This document shows positions 30,784 to 40,117 of a DNA stretch of 64,000 nt, piece after piece; within the stretch, counting starts at the first letter, position 1, and each line of letters begins with the position of its first letter. This stretch comes from Croceibacterium soli (GTDB taxonomy: Bacteria; Pseudomonadota; Alphaproteobacteria; Sphingomonadales; Sphingomonadaceae): assembly GCF_009828065.1 (NCBI RefSeq), contig NZ_WTYK01000007.1, forward strand, positions 119,163 to 183,162. The letters are read 5' to 3'. The translations under genes were made by a program, and so were the position numbers. Below the pieces are notes generated by a model that was not told where the DNA came from, ran no database searches, and was given only the letters and a program-made list of their open reading frames with translations.

Positions 30784-32017
30784 AGCGCAGGACCTGTACC
30801 GGATCGGTGCTCGCGGCCTTGCGGGCAGGATAGAGCGTGGCCAGGAAGCTGAGCACCAGCGCCAGGCCGGTAATCGCGATCACTTCGCCGGGATCGGTCT
30901 TCGAGGGCAGCTCCGTCAGGAAGCGGATCTCCGGGTCCCATAGGCTCTGGCCGGTGAAGAACTCGATCGTCCGCACGATCGACTGGCGGAAGAACAGCAC
31001 CAGCGCGCCGAGCACCAGCCCCGCTCCGGTGCCGATGGCGCCGATGGTGAAGCCGACGGTGACGAATATCTTTAGCAAACTTCGGCGTGTTGCGCCCATT
31101 GTACGTAAGATAGCGATGTCGCGGGTCTTGGAGCGGACCAACATTATTAGTGAAGAAAGGATATTGAAGACCGCCACGAGCACGATGATCGAGAGGACGA
31201 AGAACATCGCCACCCGCTCGATCTCCAGCGCTTCGAACAGGCTGGCGTTGATGGTCTTCCAGTCCGACACGACAGCCTGCCCGCCGAGCTTCTGTTCGAG
31301 CGGAGCGAGGGTCTCGCGGACGGTGTCCGGGTCCTCCGTAGTGACTTCGATCATCCCGATCGTGTCGCCGGTGAGCAGCAGGGTCTGCGCGTTGGGGATC
31401 GGCATGACGACGAACGCCTTGTCGTAATCGTAGATGCCGATCTCGAAGATCGCGGTGATCGTGTAGCCGACCTGGCGCGGCACCGTGCCGAACGGGGTCG
31501 CGCGGCCCTGAGGATTGACGATCGTGATGGTGTCGCCGAGCCGCGCGCCGAGGTTCATGGCGAGGCGCGAGCCGATGGCGACGTTGTTCTCGCCCGGCCT
31601 GAGGCTGGAGATGTCGCCTTGCACCACGTTGGATTGGATGCGGGCGATATCCTCGGGCGTGTTGCCGCGCACCAGCACGAAGTCGGCGCGGCCGCCGAGG
31701 GTGGCAAACAGGGGCTGCTCGATCAGCGGGCTGGCGCGAACGACGCCGGGCGTCTCGCGGACTTCCTCGAGCACTTCTTCCCAGTTGTCGAGGCGGCCGC
31801 CGTAAGCCTGGATGATCGCGTGGCCGTTGAGCCCGACGATCTTGTCCAGCAGTTCGGCGCGGAAGCCGTTCATCACGCTCATGACGATCAGGAGAGCGGC
31901 GACGCCGAGCATGACCGCTGCGAGGCTGATCCCGGCGACCAGCGCAATGAACGCCTCGCCGCGCCCAGGCAGCATGTAGCGCTTGGCGATGGTCCATTCG
32001 AACGGGGAGAGGATCAA
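30776..32017 (-). CDS. Lipoprotein-releasing ABC transporter permease LolC/E (LolF-like)
   Basis: A 413-residue FtsX-fold permease: one TM helix near residues 24-47 ([21 protein letters not shown]), a periplasmic MacB_PCD domain, then three helices. It begins with a TTG at 32017, eight bases after AAGG; the family-typical start ([19 protein letters not shown]) supports this. The conserved [18 protein letters not shown] helix is encoded by an unusually A+T-rich patch (about 31065-31170) with rare codons. It pairs with LolD. Confidence 0.92.
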   Translation of the reverse strand: MILSPFEWTIAKRYMLPGRGEAFIALVAGISLAAVMLGVAALLIVMSVMNGFRAELLDKIVGLNGHAIIQAYGGRLDNWEEVLEEVRETPGVVRASPLIEQPLFATLGGRADFVLVRGNTPEDIARIQSNVVQGDISSLRPGENNVAIGSRLAMNLGARLGDTITIVNPQGRATPFGTVPRQVGYTITAIFEIGIYDYDKAFVVMPIPNAQTLLLTGDTIGMIEVTTEDPDTVRETLAPLEQKLGGQAVVSDWKTINASLFEALEIERVAMFFVLSIIVLVAVFNILSSLIMLVRSKTRDIAILRTMGATRRSLLKIFVTVGFTIGAIGTGAGLVLGALVLFFRQSIVRTIEFFTGQSLWDPEIRFLTELPSKTDPGEVIAITGLALVLSFLATLYPARKAASTDPVQVLRYE

Positions 32018-32099
32018 GCGGCAGGCCTTGCGTGGCTCATGGTGGGTGAGCGTTTAGCAGCGCCACCTTGCGCTGCAATGAAAAAGGCCCGCCACGCGC

Positions 32100-34160
32100 T
32101 CACCCGCCGCGCAGCAGTTGCACGCCCCAGTCGCGTTCGAACAAGTAGAGCAGCAGCCGCGCCGCTTCCCCGCGCGGGCCGGTCAGGCCGCCGTCGCGGT
32201 CGATCAGCAGGCGGGCGTCGTCGTGCGCGAGCGGGAGCAGGCGCTGGATCTGTTCGAGATCGGCGACGCGGAACGGCGTGTCGCCCGATTGCCGGGTGCC
32301 GAGCAGCTCGCCGCCGCCGCGAAGCTTGAGGTCCTCCTCCGCCAGGCGGAAACCGTCCTGCGTCTCGCGCATCAGGGCGAGGCGCTGCTTGCCGGTCTCG
32401 CTCAGCTCCGATCCGCGCAGGAGCAGGCAGACCGACTTGGCGCTGCCCCGCCCCACGCGGCCACGGAGCTGGTGAAGCTGGGCCAAGCCGAAACGCTCCG
32501 CCTGCTCGATCACCATCAGCGTGGCGTTGGGCACGTCGACGCCGACCTCGATGACCGTGGTGGCAACGAGCAGCTTCGCTTCCCCGGAAGCGAACCGCTC
32601 CATCGCGGCGTCCTTGAGCTCAGGGCGGAGCTGGCCGTGGACCAGCACGGCATCGTCCCCGAAGCGCGCCTGCAGCGCCGCGTATCGCGCCTCGGCGGCG
32701 GCGATGTCCTCGGTCTCGCTGTCGCGCACCATTGGGCAGACCCAGTAGGCCTGCTGGCCGCTTTCGAGGTGCCGCGCGAGACCATCGGCGATTTCCGCAA
32801 TCCGCTCGGCCGAGATCACCCGCGTGTCGATCGGCTGCCGGCCGGGCGGCATCTCGTCCAGCCGGCTGACATCCATCTCGCCGTATTGCGCCAGCGTCAG
32901 CGTGCGCGGGATCGGGGTGGCGGTCATCGACAGGCAGTGCGGCGTGACTTTGCCCTTCTGCGTCAGCATCAGCCGCTGGGAGACGCCGAAGCGGTGCTGC
33001 TCGTCGATCACCACCAGGCCGAGGTTCCGGTAGGCGACGGCTTCCTGGAAGATCGCATGGGTGCCGATGATAATGTCGATACTGCCGTCGAGCAGGCCCA
33101 TGAGGATGCTTTCGCGCGCCCGGCCCTTGTCGCGCCCGGTGAGCAGCGCGATCTGCACGCCGGTCGGCGCGGCCATTCGCCGCAGCGTCTCGAAGTGCTG
33201 GCGGGCAAGGATCTCGGTCGGGGCGAGCAGCGCCGCCTGGGCCCCGCCCTCGACCGCCAGCAGCATCGATTCGAGCGCCACCACCGTCTTGCCCGAGCCG
33301 ACGTCGCCCTGCAGCAGCCGCAGCATCGGCGAAGTCTGCGCTAGATCGCCCTCGATCTCGGCGATCGAGCGCTGCTGCGCACCGGTGAGCGGGAACGGCA
33401 AGGCCAGCTTGCCGCGCAAGCTGCCATCACCCTTCAGTGGCTGGCCTCGGCGGGCGCGGTTGGCCTGCTTGACCAGGAGCAGCGCCAGGCTGTTGGCCAG
33501 CAGCTCGTCATAGGCGAGCCGGTCGCGCGCGGCGGGGTGCTCGCCCTTGTGCGCCAGCACCAGCGCATCGCGCCAGACAGGCCACTTGTGCTTTTCCAGC
33601 ACGCCGGGTTCGATCCATTCCGGCAGTTCCGGCGCCCGCTCCATTGCCTGCGCCACGAGCCTCGCGACTTTCGGCTGGGTCAGCCCTTCGGCCAGAGCAT
33701 AGACCGGCTCCACCAGGTGGCCCATCAGCCCCGCGCTGTCTTCCGCCACGTGATCGGGATGGACGATCTGCAGCATGTCGCCGTAGCGGTCGAGCCGGCC
33801 GGCGACCCAGCGCTGTTCGCCGACCGGCAGCAGCTTCTTCGCGGTGTAGGAGGCGCGGCCGAAATAGGTCACCGCCAGGACGTTGCCCTTCGCGTCCTGC
33901 GCCAGCACCCGGTAAGGGCCGCGGCCGTTGCGGCTGGCCTTGTGCTCGATCGGCGTGAGCGCGACGACGATCTGCTCGCCTTCGCTCACGTCGTCGAGAT
34001 CGGTCACCGCGCGGCGCTGCACGAAACGATCCGGCAGATGATAGGCGAGATCGCGCACCCGGGTCAGGCCGAGCTTTTCCAGCGGCTTGCGCAGCTTCGG
34101 GCCGACGCCCTCCAGGCTTTCGGTGTCGGTGAACAGCGGGTTGAGCGTCTCGGGGCGCAT
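32100..34160 (-). CDS. recG: ATP-dependent DNA helicase
   Basis: A 686-residue RecG, which remodels stalled forks and branched DNA. It has an N-terminal wedge domain (QRRAVTDLDDVSEGEQIVV), Walker A LLQGDVGSGKTVVA, DEQHRFGV (DExH box), SMTATPIPRTL and the C-terminal helicase half with GRVGRGSAKSVC. ATG at 34160 is used. The TTG just before it in frame is not needed. The Shine-Dalgarno is weak (AGAG). It is divergent from the hemerythrin gene, with repeat R6 in between. Confidence 0.96.
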   Translation of the reverse strand: MRPETLNPLFTDTESLEGVGPKLRKPLEKLGLTRVRDLAYHLPDRFVQRRAVTDLDDVSEGEQIVVALTPIEHKASRNGRGPYRVLAQDAKGNVLAVTYFGRASYTAKKLLPVGEQRWVAGRLDRYGDMLQIVHPDHVAEDSAGLMGHLVEPVYALAEGLTQPKVARLVAQAMERAPELPEWIEPGVLEKHKWPVWRDALVLAHKGEHPAARDRLAYDELLANSLALLLVKQANRARRGQPLKGDGSLRGKLALPFPLTGAQQRSIAEIEGDLAQTSPMLRLLQGDVGSGKTVVALESMLLAVEGGAQAALLAPTEILARQHFETLRRMAAPTGVQIALLTGRDKGRARESILMGLLDGSIDIIIGTHAIFQEAVAYRNLGLVVIDEQHRFGVSQRLMLTQKGKVTPHCLSMTATPIPRTLTLAQYGEMDVSRLDEMPPGRQPIDTRVISAERIAEIADGLARHLESGQQAYWVCPMVRDSETEDIAAAEARYAALQARFGDDAVLVHGQLRPELKDAAMERFASGEAKLLVATTVIEVGVDVPNATLMVIEQAERFGLAQLHQLRGRVGRGSAKSVCLLLRGSELSETGKQRLALMRETQDGFRLAEEDLKLRGGGELLGTRQSGDTPFRVADLEQIQRLLPLAHDDARLLIDRDGGLTGPRGEAARLLLYLFERDWGVQLLRGG

Positions 34161-34214
34161 CAAAGCTCTAAAGCATTATCGCCATCCCGGCGGAAGCGGC
34201 GATCGCCGGCCGAC

Positions 34215-34297
34215 CGTCATCCCAGGCTTGACCCGGGATCGCTGGCCGCTCGGTCGGACCTGGAGGCCAGCGGTCCCGGATCAGGTCCGGGACGACG
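34215..34297. repeat. Inverted repeat R6
   Basis: An imperfect inverted repeat with arms GTCATCCCAGGCTTGACCC and GGTCCGGGACGAC and a nested GGCCAGCG/CGCTGGCC core. It lies in the 214-base gap between divergent recG and the hemerythrin gene. Elements of this type (motif CCCGGGATC ... GATCAGGTCCGGGAC) are frequent in sphingomonad genomes. No gene or promoter is clear here. Confidence 0.7.
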
Positions 34298-34374
34298 AAA
34301 GCCGAGGAACCATCCGGGCTCATGGCGCTTTGCGGATTCAACGGACGGACAGGGACACACCAGGAGCGATTTAC

Positions 34375-34890
34375 ATGGCCAAGAAAGAAGAGTTCACCGA
34401 CGCTATTATGCTGCTGAAGCATGACCACCGCGAAGTGGAGGACCTGTTCAGCAAATTCCAGAAGGCGAGCAGCCAGGACAAGAAGTGGCAGCTCGCGCAG
34501 CAGATCTGCAACGAACTGAAGATCCACACGATGATCGAGGAAGAGATCTTCTACCCGGCATTCGAAGGCAAAGTGGACGACGACCTCTACCACGAAGCCT
34601 ATGTCGAGCATGACGGCGCCAAAGTGCTGGTCAACGACATCCTGGCGAGCGGCGGCGAAGGCGAGTTCTTCGAGGCCAAGGTCACCGTGCTGTGCGAGGA
34701 AGTCGATCACCACGTGAAGGAGGAGGAGAAGTCCAAGGACGGCTTCTTCGCCCAGGCCCGCGATACCGACGTCGACCTCAAGGCCCTGCGCGACGAGATG
34801 CTGGCCCGGAAGGAAGAGCTCATGCAGCAGCTCGAGAACGGCGGCCTGCCGCCGGCCGAGATGCGGGCGCTTTCGCCGATGCCTGCTTGA
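34375..34890 (+). CDS. Hemerythrin HHE domain protein
   Basis: A 171-residue protein with a hemerythrin-like four-helix bundle. Ligand-type residues are in LLKHDHREVEDLF, KIHTMIEEEIFYP and CEEVDHHVKEEE, giving the His/Glu pattern of a non-haem di-iron site. The protein is highly charged and cytoplasmic. ATG at 34375 has AGGAG upstream. It is inserted between recG and sdhE-mfd, which are close neighbours in many alphaproteobacteria, and is flanked on both sides by repeats. It may bind oxygen or protect from iron/NO stress. Confidence 0.88.
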   Translation: MAKKEEFTDAIMLLKHDHREVEDLFSKFQKASSQDKKWQLAQQICNELKIHTMIEEEIFYPAFEGKVDDDLYHEAYVEHDGAKVLVNDILASGGEGEFFEAKVTVLCEEVDHHVKEEEKSKDGFFAQARDTDVDLKALRDEMLARKEELMQQLENGGLPPAEMRALSPMPA

Positions 34891-34916
34891 GGGCAGGACC
34901 TGTTTCCCCTGCCGCA

Positions 34917-35044
34917 GCACCACCCCGCTGCGACTAGGTTCGCCTGCGGCTCACCAAGTCTCGCTGCCCCTCCTCTGAAGAGGAGGGGCGAGGCGCGGCA
35001 AAGCCCCCTCCTCTTTAGAGGAGGGGGTTGGGGGTGGTGGAGGC
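34917..35044. repeat. Composite palindromic repeat R4 (blocks B then A)
   Basis: Block B (34917-34990) begins GCACCACCCCGCTGCGACTA and ends with the hairpin CCCCTCCTCT/AGAGGAGGGG. Block A (35001-35044) begins with the hairpin CCCCCTCCTCT/AGAGGAGGGGG and continues TTGGGGGTGGTGGAGGC. Both blocks recur at 49958-50100 in the order A then B. No gene is seen between the hemerythrin stop and the sdhE start (34891-35309). Confidence 0.85.
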
Positions 35045-35053
35045 ACAGTGTTG

Positions 35054-35257
35054 TTCACGCGGAGACGCGGAGAAGAAGAAGATTCTCACGCAAAGGCGCG
35101 AAGACTGCAAAGGCGCAAAGACCCCCGCGGCGAAGCCGCCATCGACGATCTTTGAAGTACAGCGCCCTCCGGGCGCACCCCCCTCTTCGCGCCTCCACAC
35201 CTTTGCGCCTTTGCGTGCCAAAACTCCGCGTCTCCGCGTCTCCGCGTCTCCGCGTGC
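35054..35257. repeat. Long imperfect inverted repeat R7 with 8-bp tandem units
   Basis: The left arm (35054-35120) reads TTCACGCGGAGACGCGGAG, then TCACGCAAAGGCGCGAAG and GCAAAGGCGCAAAG. The right arm (35200-35257) reads CTTTGCGCCTTTGCGTG, then the 8-base unit CTCCGCGT four times (35224-35255). The arms are complementary and can form a large cruciform. The centre holds GGCGCACC-rich sequence and no plausible gene. The open frame running through it into sdhE is rejected as a gene extension. Confidence 0.75.
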
Positions 35258-35309
35258 AAAAATCAACGGGGATGACGGACGCCAGTTTGCTAGGTATGTG
35301 CCCGGTCCC

Positions 35310-35579
35310 ATGACACTCCCCGATCTCCAGCAACGCCTTGCCCGTGCGAAATACCGTGCCTGGCACCGCGGCACGCGCGAGGCGGATTATATGATCGGCG
35401 GGTTCTTCGATGCCCGGCATCAATCCTGGTCGGAGGCCGAGCTGGCCTTGTTCGAGGAGCTGATCGACGAAGACGACGTCGACATCATGGCCTGGGCGCT
35501 GGGCACGGCGGAGGCGCCGGAGAAATATGCCGGACCGCTGATCGAGGCGCTCAAAAAGCTGGATTACGTCACCATATAG
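35310..35579 (+). CDS. sdhE: Succinate dehydrogenase flavinylation factor SdhE
   Basis: An 89-residue SdhE/SDH5 (DUF339) protein that promotes covalent FAD attachment to SdhA. The signature is HRGTREADYMIGGF, containing the RGxxE motif. The acidic patch LIDEDDVDIMAW is also typical. ATG at 35310 is chosen because the frame upstream runs through repeat R7. It lies upstream of mfd on the same strand, a neighbourhood often seen in alphaproteobacteria. Confidence 0.93.
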   Translation: MTLPDLQQRLARAKYRAWHRGTREADYMIGGFFDARHQSWSEAELALFEELIDEDDVDIMAWALGTAEAPEKYAGPLIEALKKLDYVTI

Positions 35580-35710
35580 CTTGCGCGCGGCGGGGCCGGG
35601 TCTAAGCCACGGCCTTCGTAAATGGCTCGCGAGCGCTGCCTTCCGGCAAGCGCAAGCGGGTATTTTCGTGTGCCCGGAACGCCTGACCGACTGGAAGCTT
35701 GACCTCCCAA

Positions 35711-38700
35711 ATGCCTGATATCTCCCGCATCCTCGCCGCCCGCACGCCGCTCACCCTCGCCTCGCTCGCGCGCGGGGCGCAGCCGCTGGTGCTGGGCGAT
35801 TTGGCACGCGCCGCCAAAGGCCGCGCGGTGTTCGTGGCCCCGGATGAGCAGACGATGCGCGCGGTCACCGATGCCGCGCGCTGGTTCGCGCCGGAGCTGC
35901 AGGTCATCGAGTTCCCGGCATGGGACTGCCTGCCTTATGACCGCGCCAGCCCGGCGCTCGCAGTCAGCGCGCGGCGGCTTTCGGCGCTGCACCAGATCCA
36001 GGCGGGCAAGATCGGTTCGCAGCTGTTGGTCACCACGGTCAACGCGCTGCTGCAGCGCGTCCTCACGCCGTTCCGCATCCGCGAGTCGGTTCGCGAGCTC
36101 AAGCCCGGCGTCGAGATTGGCCATGAGAGCCTCTCCGCCCTGCTCCAGCGCCAGGGCTATTCGCGCACCGACACGGCGATCGACCATGGCGAGTTCGCCG
36201 TGCGCGGATCGATCTTCGACATTTTCCCCTCCGGCCTCGACCAGGGGCTGCGGCTCGACTTCTTCGGCGACGAGCTGGAGAGCCTGCGGCTGTTCGACCC
36301 GAGCACCCAGCGCACGACCGAAGTGATCGACGGGCACCTGCTGCTGCCGGCCAGCGAGGCGCTGCTCGACGAGGACAGCATCAAGCGCTTCCGCAGCCGT
36401 TATCGCGAGCGGTTCGGCGCCAATGCGACGCAAGACCCGCTCTATCAGGCGGTCAGCGAAGGCCGGCGCCTGGCGGGCATGGAGCACTGGCTGCCGCTGT
36501 TCGAGGACAAGATGGCGACCCTGTTCGACCATCTTGCGGCAGACGACCTGATCGTGATCGATTCCGCCGCGATGTCCGCCGCCGAGGAGCGGCTGAACGA
36601 CATCGAGGACTACCACCGCCAGCGCGGCGAGATCACCGGGCAGGCGGTGGGCAGCTACCGGCCGCTCGACACCGATGCGCTTTACCTTGCGCCGGACGAG
36701 TTCGCGGAGAAGCTTGCGACCTGGCCGGTCCACCGGGCGGATATCTTCGCGCAACCGGAGAGCGCGACGGTCATGGACTTCGGCTTCCGCTCCGCCCGCG
36801 ATTTCGCGCCGGAGCGGTCACGCGGCGACAACGTCTACGAAGCGGCGGCGGCGCACCTCAAGATCGTGGCCAAGGAAGGGCGCAAGCCCTTGTTCGCCGC
36901 CTACTCGGCGGGATCGCGCAGCCGCATCGTCTCGATCCTCGAGGAAGCGGGGGTCAAGCTCAAGCTCGCGGACAGCTGGCAGGAAGCGCTCGGACTGGCC
37001 ACGAAAGGCCCGGTGGCGATGGTGCTGCCGCTGGACACCGGCTTCGGCAGCGAGGAGCTGGACCTGTTCACCGAACAGGACCTGCTCGGCGACCGGCTCG
37101 TCCGCCGGCGCAAGAAGCGCAAGGATTCGGACGCCTTCCTGGCGGAGCTGTCGGCGCTCAACCGCGGCGACCTGGTGGTCCACATGGACCACGGCATCGG
37201 CAAGTACCTGGGGCTGGAGCCGATCACCGTCGGCAAGAGCCAGCACGACTGCGTGATGCTGGAGTACCACGGCGGGGACAAGCTCTACATCCCGGTCGAG
37301 AACATCGACGTGCTGAGCCGCTACGGATCGTCCGAGGAAGCGGTCGCGCTCGACCGGCTCGGCGGCGAAGCATGGCAGAAGCGCCGCGCCCGCCTGAAGG
37401 AGCGGATCCGCGAGATCGCCAGCGAGCTGCTGCGCACCGCCGCCGCCCGCGCCTTGCGCAAGGCGCCGGTGCTGCCGGTGGAGGAAAGCAGCTATCTCCA
37501 GTTCGTCGACCGCTTCCCATGGGAGGAGACCGACGACCAGGAGCGGGCGATCGAGGACGTGCTGAAGGACCTTTCCGAAGGCCGGCCGATGGACCGGCTG
37601 GTCTGCGGCGACGTCGGCTTCGGCAAGACCGAGGTGGCGCTGCGCGCGGCCTTCGTCGCAGCGATGAACGGGCAGCAGGTGGCGGTGGTCGCGCCGACGA
37701 CGCTGCTCGCGCGCCAGCACCACCAGAACTTCACCGCGCGCTTCGCCGGGTTTCCGATCGAGATCGGCCGGCTCAGCCGGCTGGTTCCGCCGAAGGAGGC
37801 GAAGGAGACGCGCGACGGACTGGCCGAGGGCAAGGTCGACATCGTCATCGGCACGCACGCGATCCTGTCCAAGACGACCAAGTTCAACCGCCTGGGGCTG
37901 GTGATCGTGGACGAGGAGCAGCGCTTCGGCGTCAACCACAAGGAGATGCTCAAGCAGCTCCGCGCCGACGTCCACGTGCTCACGCTGACCGCTACGCCGA
38001 TCCCGCGCACGCTGCAGATGGCGATGAGCGGGATGCGCGAGCTTTCCACGATCCAGACGCCGCCGATCGACCGGCTGGCCGTACGCACTTACGTGATGGA
38101 GTGGGACGACATGGTCATGCGCGAGGCGGTGCTGCGCGAGCATCACCGCGGCGGGCGCAGCTTCATCGTCGTGCCGCGCATCGCCGACATGGAAGAGGTC
38201 GAGAAGTGGCTGCGCCAGTTCGTGCCGGAGGCCAAGGTCGTCACCGCCCACGGGCAGATGAGCCCGACCGAGGTCGAGGAGCGGATGAGTGCGTTCTACG
38301 ACGGGAAGTATGACGTGCTGCTTTCGACCACGATCGTCGAAAGCGGGCTCGATATCCCGAGCGCCAACACGATCATCATCCACCGGGCCGACCGCTTCGG
38401 GCTGGCCCAGCTCTACCAGCTCCGCGGCCGCGTCGGGCGCGCGAAGCTGCGGGCCTATGCCTACCTGACGACGGCGAAGGACACCGCCTTGTCGGAAGTG
38501 GCGGAGAAGCGCCTCAAGGTGCTCGGCGATCTCGACAGCCTCGGCGCGGGCTTCCAGCTCGCCAGCCACGACCTCGACATTCGCGGGGCCGGCAACCTGC
38601 TGGGCGACGAGCAGTCGGGGCACATCCGCGAGGTCGGCTTCGAACTCTACCAGTCGATGCTGGAGGACGCGATCCTGGCCGCCAAGGCCGGCGAAGCCGG

Positions 38701-39199
38701 GCTCGAGCGCGACCAGGAGAACCTGAGCCCGCAGATCACCGTCGATGCGCCGATCATGATCCCGGAGGACTATGTCCCCGATCTCGCCGTGCGCATGGCG
38801 CTCTATCGCCGGCTCAACGATGCCGTCGGCCAGGCCGAGATCGAATCGCTCGCCGCCGAGATGATCGACCGCTTCGGCCCGCTGCCGGAGGCAACCGGCA
38901 ACCTGATCAAGCTGATCGAGATCAAGCATCAGGCGATCGCCGCCAATATCGCCAAGATCGATGTCGGCGCGCGCGGTACGCTGGTGACGTTCCGGAACGA
39001 CGAGTTCCCCGACCCGGCGGGCCTGGTGGCCTATGTCGAGCGGCTGAAGGGCACGGCCAAGCTGCGGCCCGACATGAAGCTGGTGATCAACCGCGCCTGG
39101 GCCGACCCGCAGAGCAGGCTGAACGGGCTCATCCAGCTGACCAAGGGGCTCAGCGGCGTGGTCAACAAGGCCAAGAAGCGGGAGAAGGTCGCCGCCTAG
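35711..39199 (+). CDS. mfd: Transcription-repair coupling factor
   Basis: A 1162-residue Mfd that removes stalled RNA polymerase and recruits UvrA. The N-terminal UvrB-homology module has VIEFPAWDCLPYDRASP. The RNA-polymerase-interacting domain contains LVVHMDHGIGKYLGL. The translocase has Walker A VCGDVGFGKTEVALRAAF, VDEEQRFGV, LTLTATPIPRTLQM and the RecG-like TRG motif region. The start is ambiguous: ATG at 35711 lies 13 bases from GGAAG, while a TTG at 35699 lies only 1 base from it; ATG is preferred. The 3' end overlaps the convergent EAL gene by 4 bases. Confidence 0.96.
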   Translation: MPDISRILAARTPLTLASLARGAQPLVLGDLARAAKGRAVFVAPDEQTMRAVTDAARWFAPELQVIEFPAWDCLPYDRASPALAVSARRLSALHQIQAGKIGSQLLVTTVNALLQRVLTPFRIRESVRELKPGVEIGHESLSALLQRQGYSRTDTAIDHGEFAVRGSIFDIFPSGLDQGLRLDFFGDELESLRLFDPSTQRTTEVIDGHLLLPASEALLDEDSIKRFRSRYRERFGANATQDPLYQAVSEGRRLAGMEHWLPLFEDKMATLFDHLAADDLIVIDSAAMSAAEERLNDIEDYHRQRGEITGQAVGSYRPLDTDALYLAPDEFAEKLATWPVHRADIFAQPESATVMDFGFRSARDFAPERSRGDNVYEAAAAHLKIVAKEGRKPLFAAYSAGSRSRIVSILEEAGVKLKLADSWQEALGLATKGPVAMVLPLDTGFGSEELDLFTEQDLLGDRLVRRRKKRKDSDAFLAELSALNRGDLVVHMDHGIGKYLGLEPITVGKSQHDCVMLEYHGGDKLYIPVENIDVLSRYGSSEEAVALDRLGGEAWQKRRARLKERIREIASELLRTAAARALRKAPVLPVEESSYLQFVDRFPWEETDDQERAIEDVLKDLSEGRPMDRLVCGDVGFGKTEVALRAAFVAAMNGQQVAVVAPTTLLARQHHQNFTARFAGFPIEIGRLSRLVPPKEAKETRDGLAEGKVDIVIGTHAILSKTTKFNRLGLVIVDEEQRFGVNHKEMLKQLRADVHVLTLTATPIPRTLQMAMSGMRELSTIQTPPIDRLAVRTYVMEWDDMVMREAVLREHHRGGRSFIVVPRIADMEEVEKWLRQFVPEAKVVTAHGQMSPTEVEERMSAFYDGKYDVLLSTTIVESGLDIPSANTIIIHRADRFGLAQLYQLRGRVGRAKLRAYAYLTTAKDTALSEVAEKRLKVLGDLDSLGAGFQLASHDLDIRGAGNLLGDEQSGHIREVGFELYQSMLEDAILAAKAGEAGLERDQENLSPQITVDAPIMIPEDYVPDLAVRMALYRRLNDAVGQAEIESLAAEMIDRFGPLPEATGNLIKLIEIKHQAIAANIAKIDVGARGTLVTFRNDEFPDPAGLVAYVERLKGTAKLRPDMKLVINRAWADPQSRLNGLIQLTKGLSGVVNKAKKREKVAA

Positions 39200-40008
39200 G
39201 AGCGGGCGGCGAGTTCCGCGAAAGCTTCCGCGGTCATCGGTTCGGCGCCGAGGAAGCCCTGCCAGGCGGCGCAGCCTTCGCGGGCTGCTGCGGCGCGTTG
39301 GGCTTCCGTTTCGACGCCCTCCGCCACCACGGCGAGGTCCAGGGCCCTGGCCATGGCGACGATCGCGCGCAGCACGGCGAGGTCGCGCTCGTTCTCCGCG
39401 ATGCCTTCGATCATGCTCTTGTCGAGCTTCAGCGAGTGGAGCGGCAGGCGCTTGAGGTAGCGGAAGTTACAGAACCCCGCGCCGAAATCGTCCAGCGCGA
39501 TGCGGACGCCCTGCCCTGCCAGCCTTTCGAGCTGCGCTGCGCTGCGATCAACTTCAGCGACGAGCGCGCGTTCGGTGATCTCCAGCGTCAGCCGCCCGGG
39601 CGCGAAGCCGGCCTCGGCCACGGCGGCGGCGATATTCTCCGCGAAGTCCTCGGCAGTGACGTCCGTCGCGGTGACGTTGAGCGAGAGATGCAGCCGCTCC
39701 GGCCAGGCGGCGGCGGTCGCCAGCGCACGGCCGGCGATGTGGCGGGTCAGCCGGGCCGCCTCGCCCGAGCGTTCGGCGATGTCGAACAGCGATTCCACGC
39801 CGATCCGCCCGAGCCGCGGATGATTCCACCGCGACAGGGCTTCGGCGCCGAGCAGCCGCCCGTCGTCGCAGGCGAACTGCGGCTGGAACAGGATCTCGAC
39901 CTGGTCCCCGCCCAGGGCGGCGCGCAGCTCACCCTCGCGCCGGCCCCCGCCCTTGCGGCGGTCGGCGGTCATGCGGCGGCGGTCGGGTACGGGTGCCAGA
40001 GCTGTCAT
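39196..40008 (-). CDS. EAL-domain cyclic-di-GMP phosphodiesterase
   Basis: A 270-residue single-domain EAL protein. The signature is GAEALSRW (EALxR), and metal/catalytic pieces are in LSLNVTATDVT, LEITER, ALDDFGAGFCNFRYL, LPLHSLKLDKSMI and AEGVET. The residues usually needed for activity are present. The first ~25 residues are basic and carry no obvious sensor domain. It probably hydrolyses cyclic-di-GMP and could affect exopolysaccharide or motility, though no target is visible in the window. Confidence 0.92.
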   Translation of the reverse strand: MTALAPVPDRRRMTADRRKGGGRREGELRAALGGDQVEILFQPQFACDDGRLLGAEALSRWNHPRLGRIGVESLFDIAERSGEAARLTRHIAGRALATAAAWPERLHLSLNVTATDVTAEDFAENIAAAVAEAGFAPGRLTLEITERALVAEVDRSAAQLERLAGQGVRIALDDFGAGFCNFRYLKRLPLHSLKLDKSMIEGIAENERDLAVLRAIVAMARALDLAVVAEGVETEAQRAAAAREGCAAWQGFLGAEPMTAEAFAELAARS

Positions 40009-40117
40009 CCTTGCGAAGTGGCGGATTGCGTGGACTTCGTCTGCGCTTTGCGCGGCCGCGTTGCAAATCGGGACGGCGGTCCATAGGTATTACCCCGGTC
40101 CGAGGAGGGGCTGCGTA

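Noticed and set aside
30780..31997. 405-codon Arg-rich minus-strand frame over the permease gene
   Set aside because: It is an out-of-frame shadow of lolC/E; the conserved permease frame is intact.
35054..35257. CRISPR-like array
   Set aside because: The short tandem units are contiguous with no spacers and lie in an inverted repeat; no cas genes are present.
35028..35309. N-terminal extension of sdhE through repeat R7
   Set aside because: The extra residues are encoded by the inverted repeat and lack family similarity; SdhE is about 90 residues.
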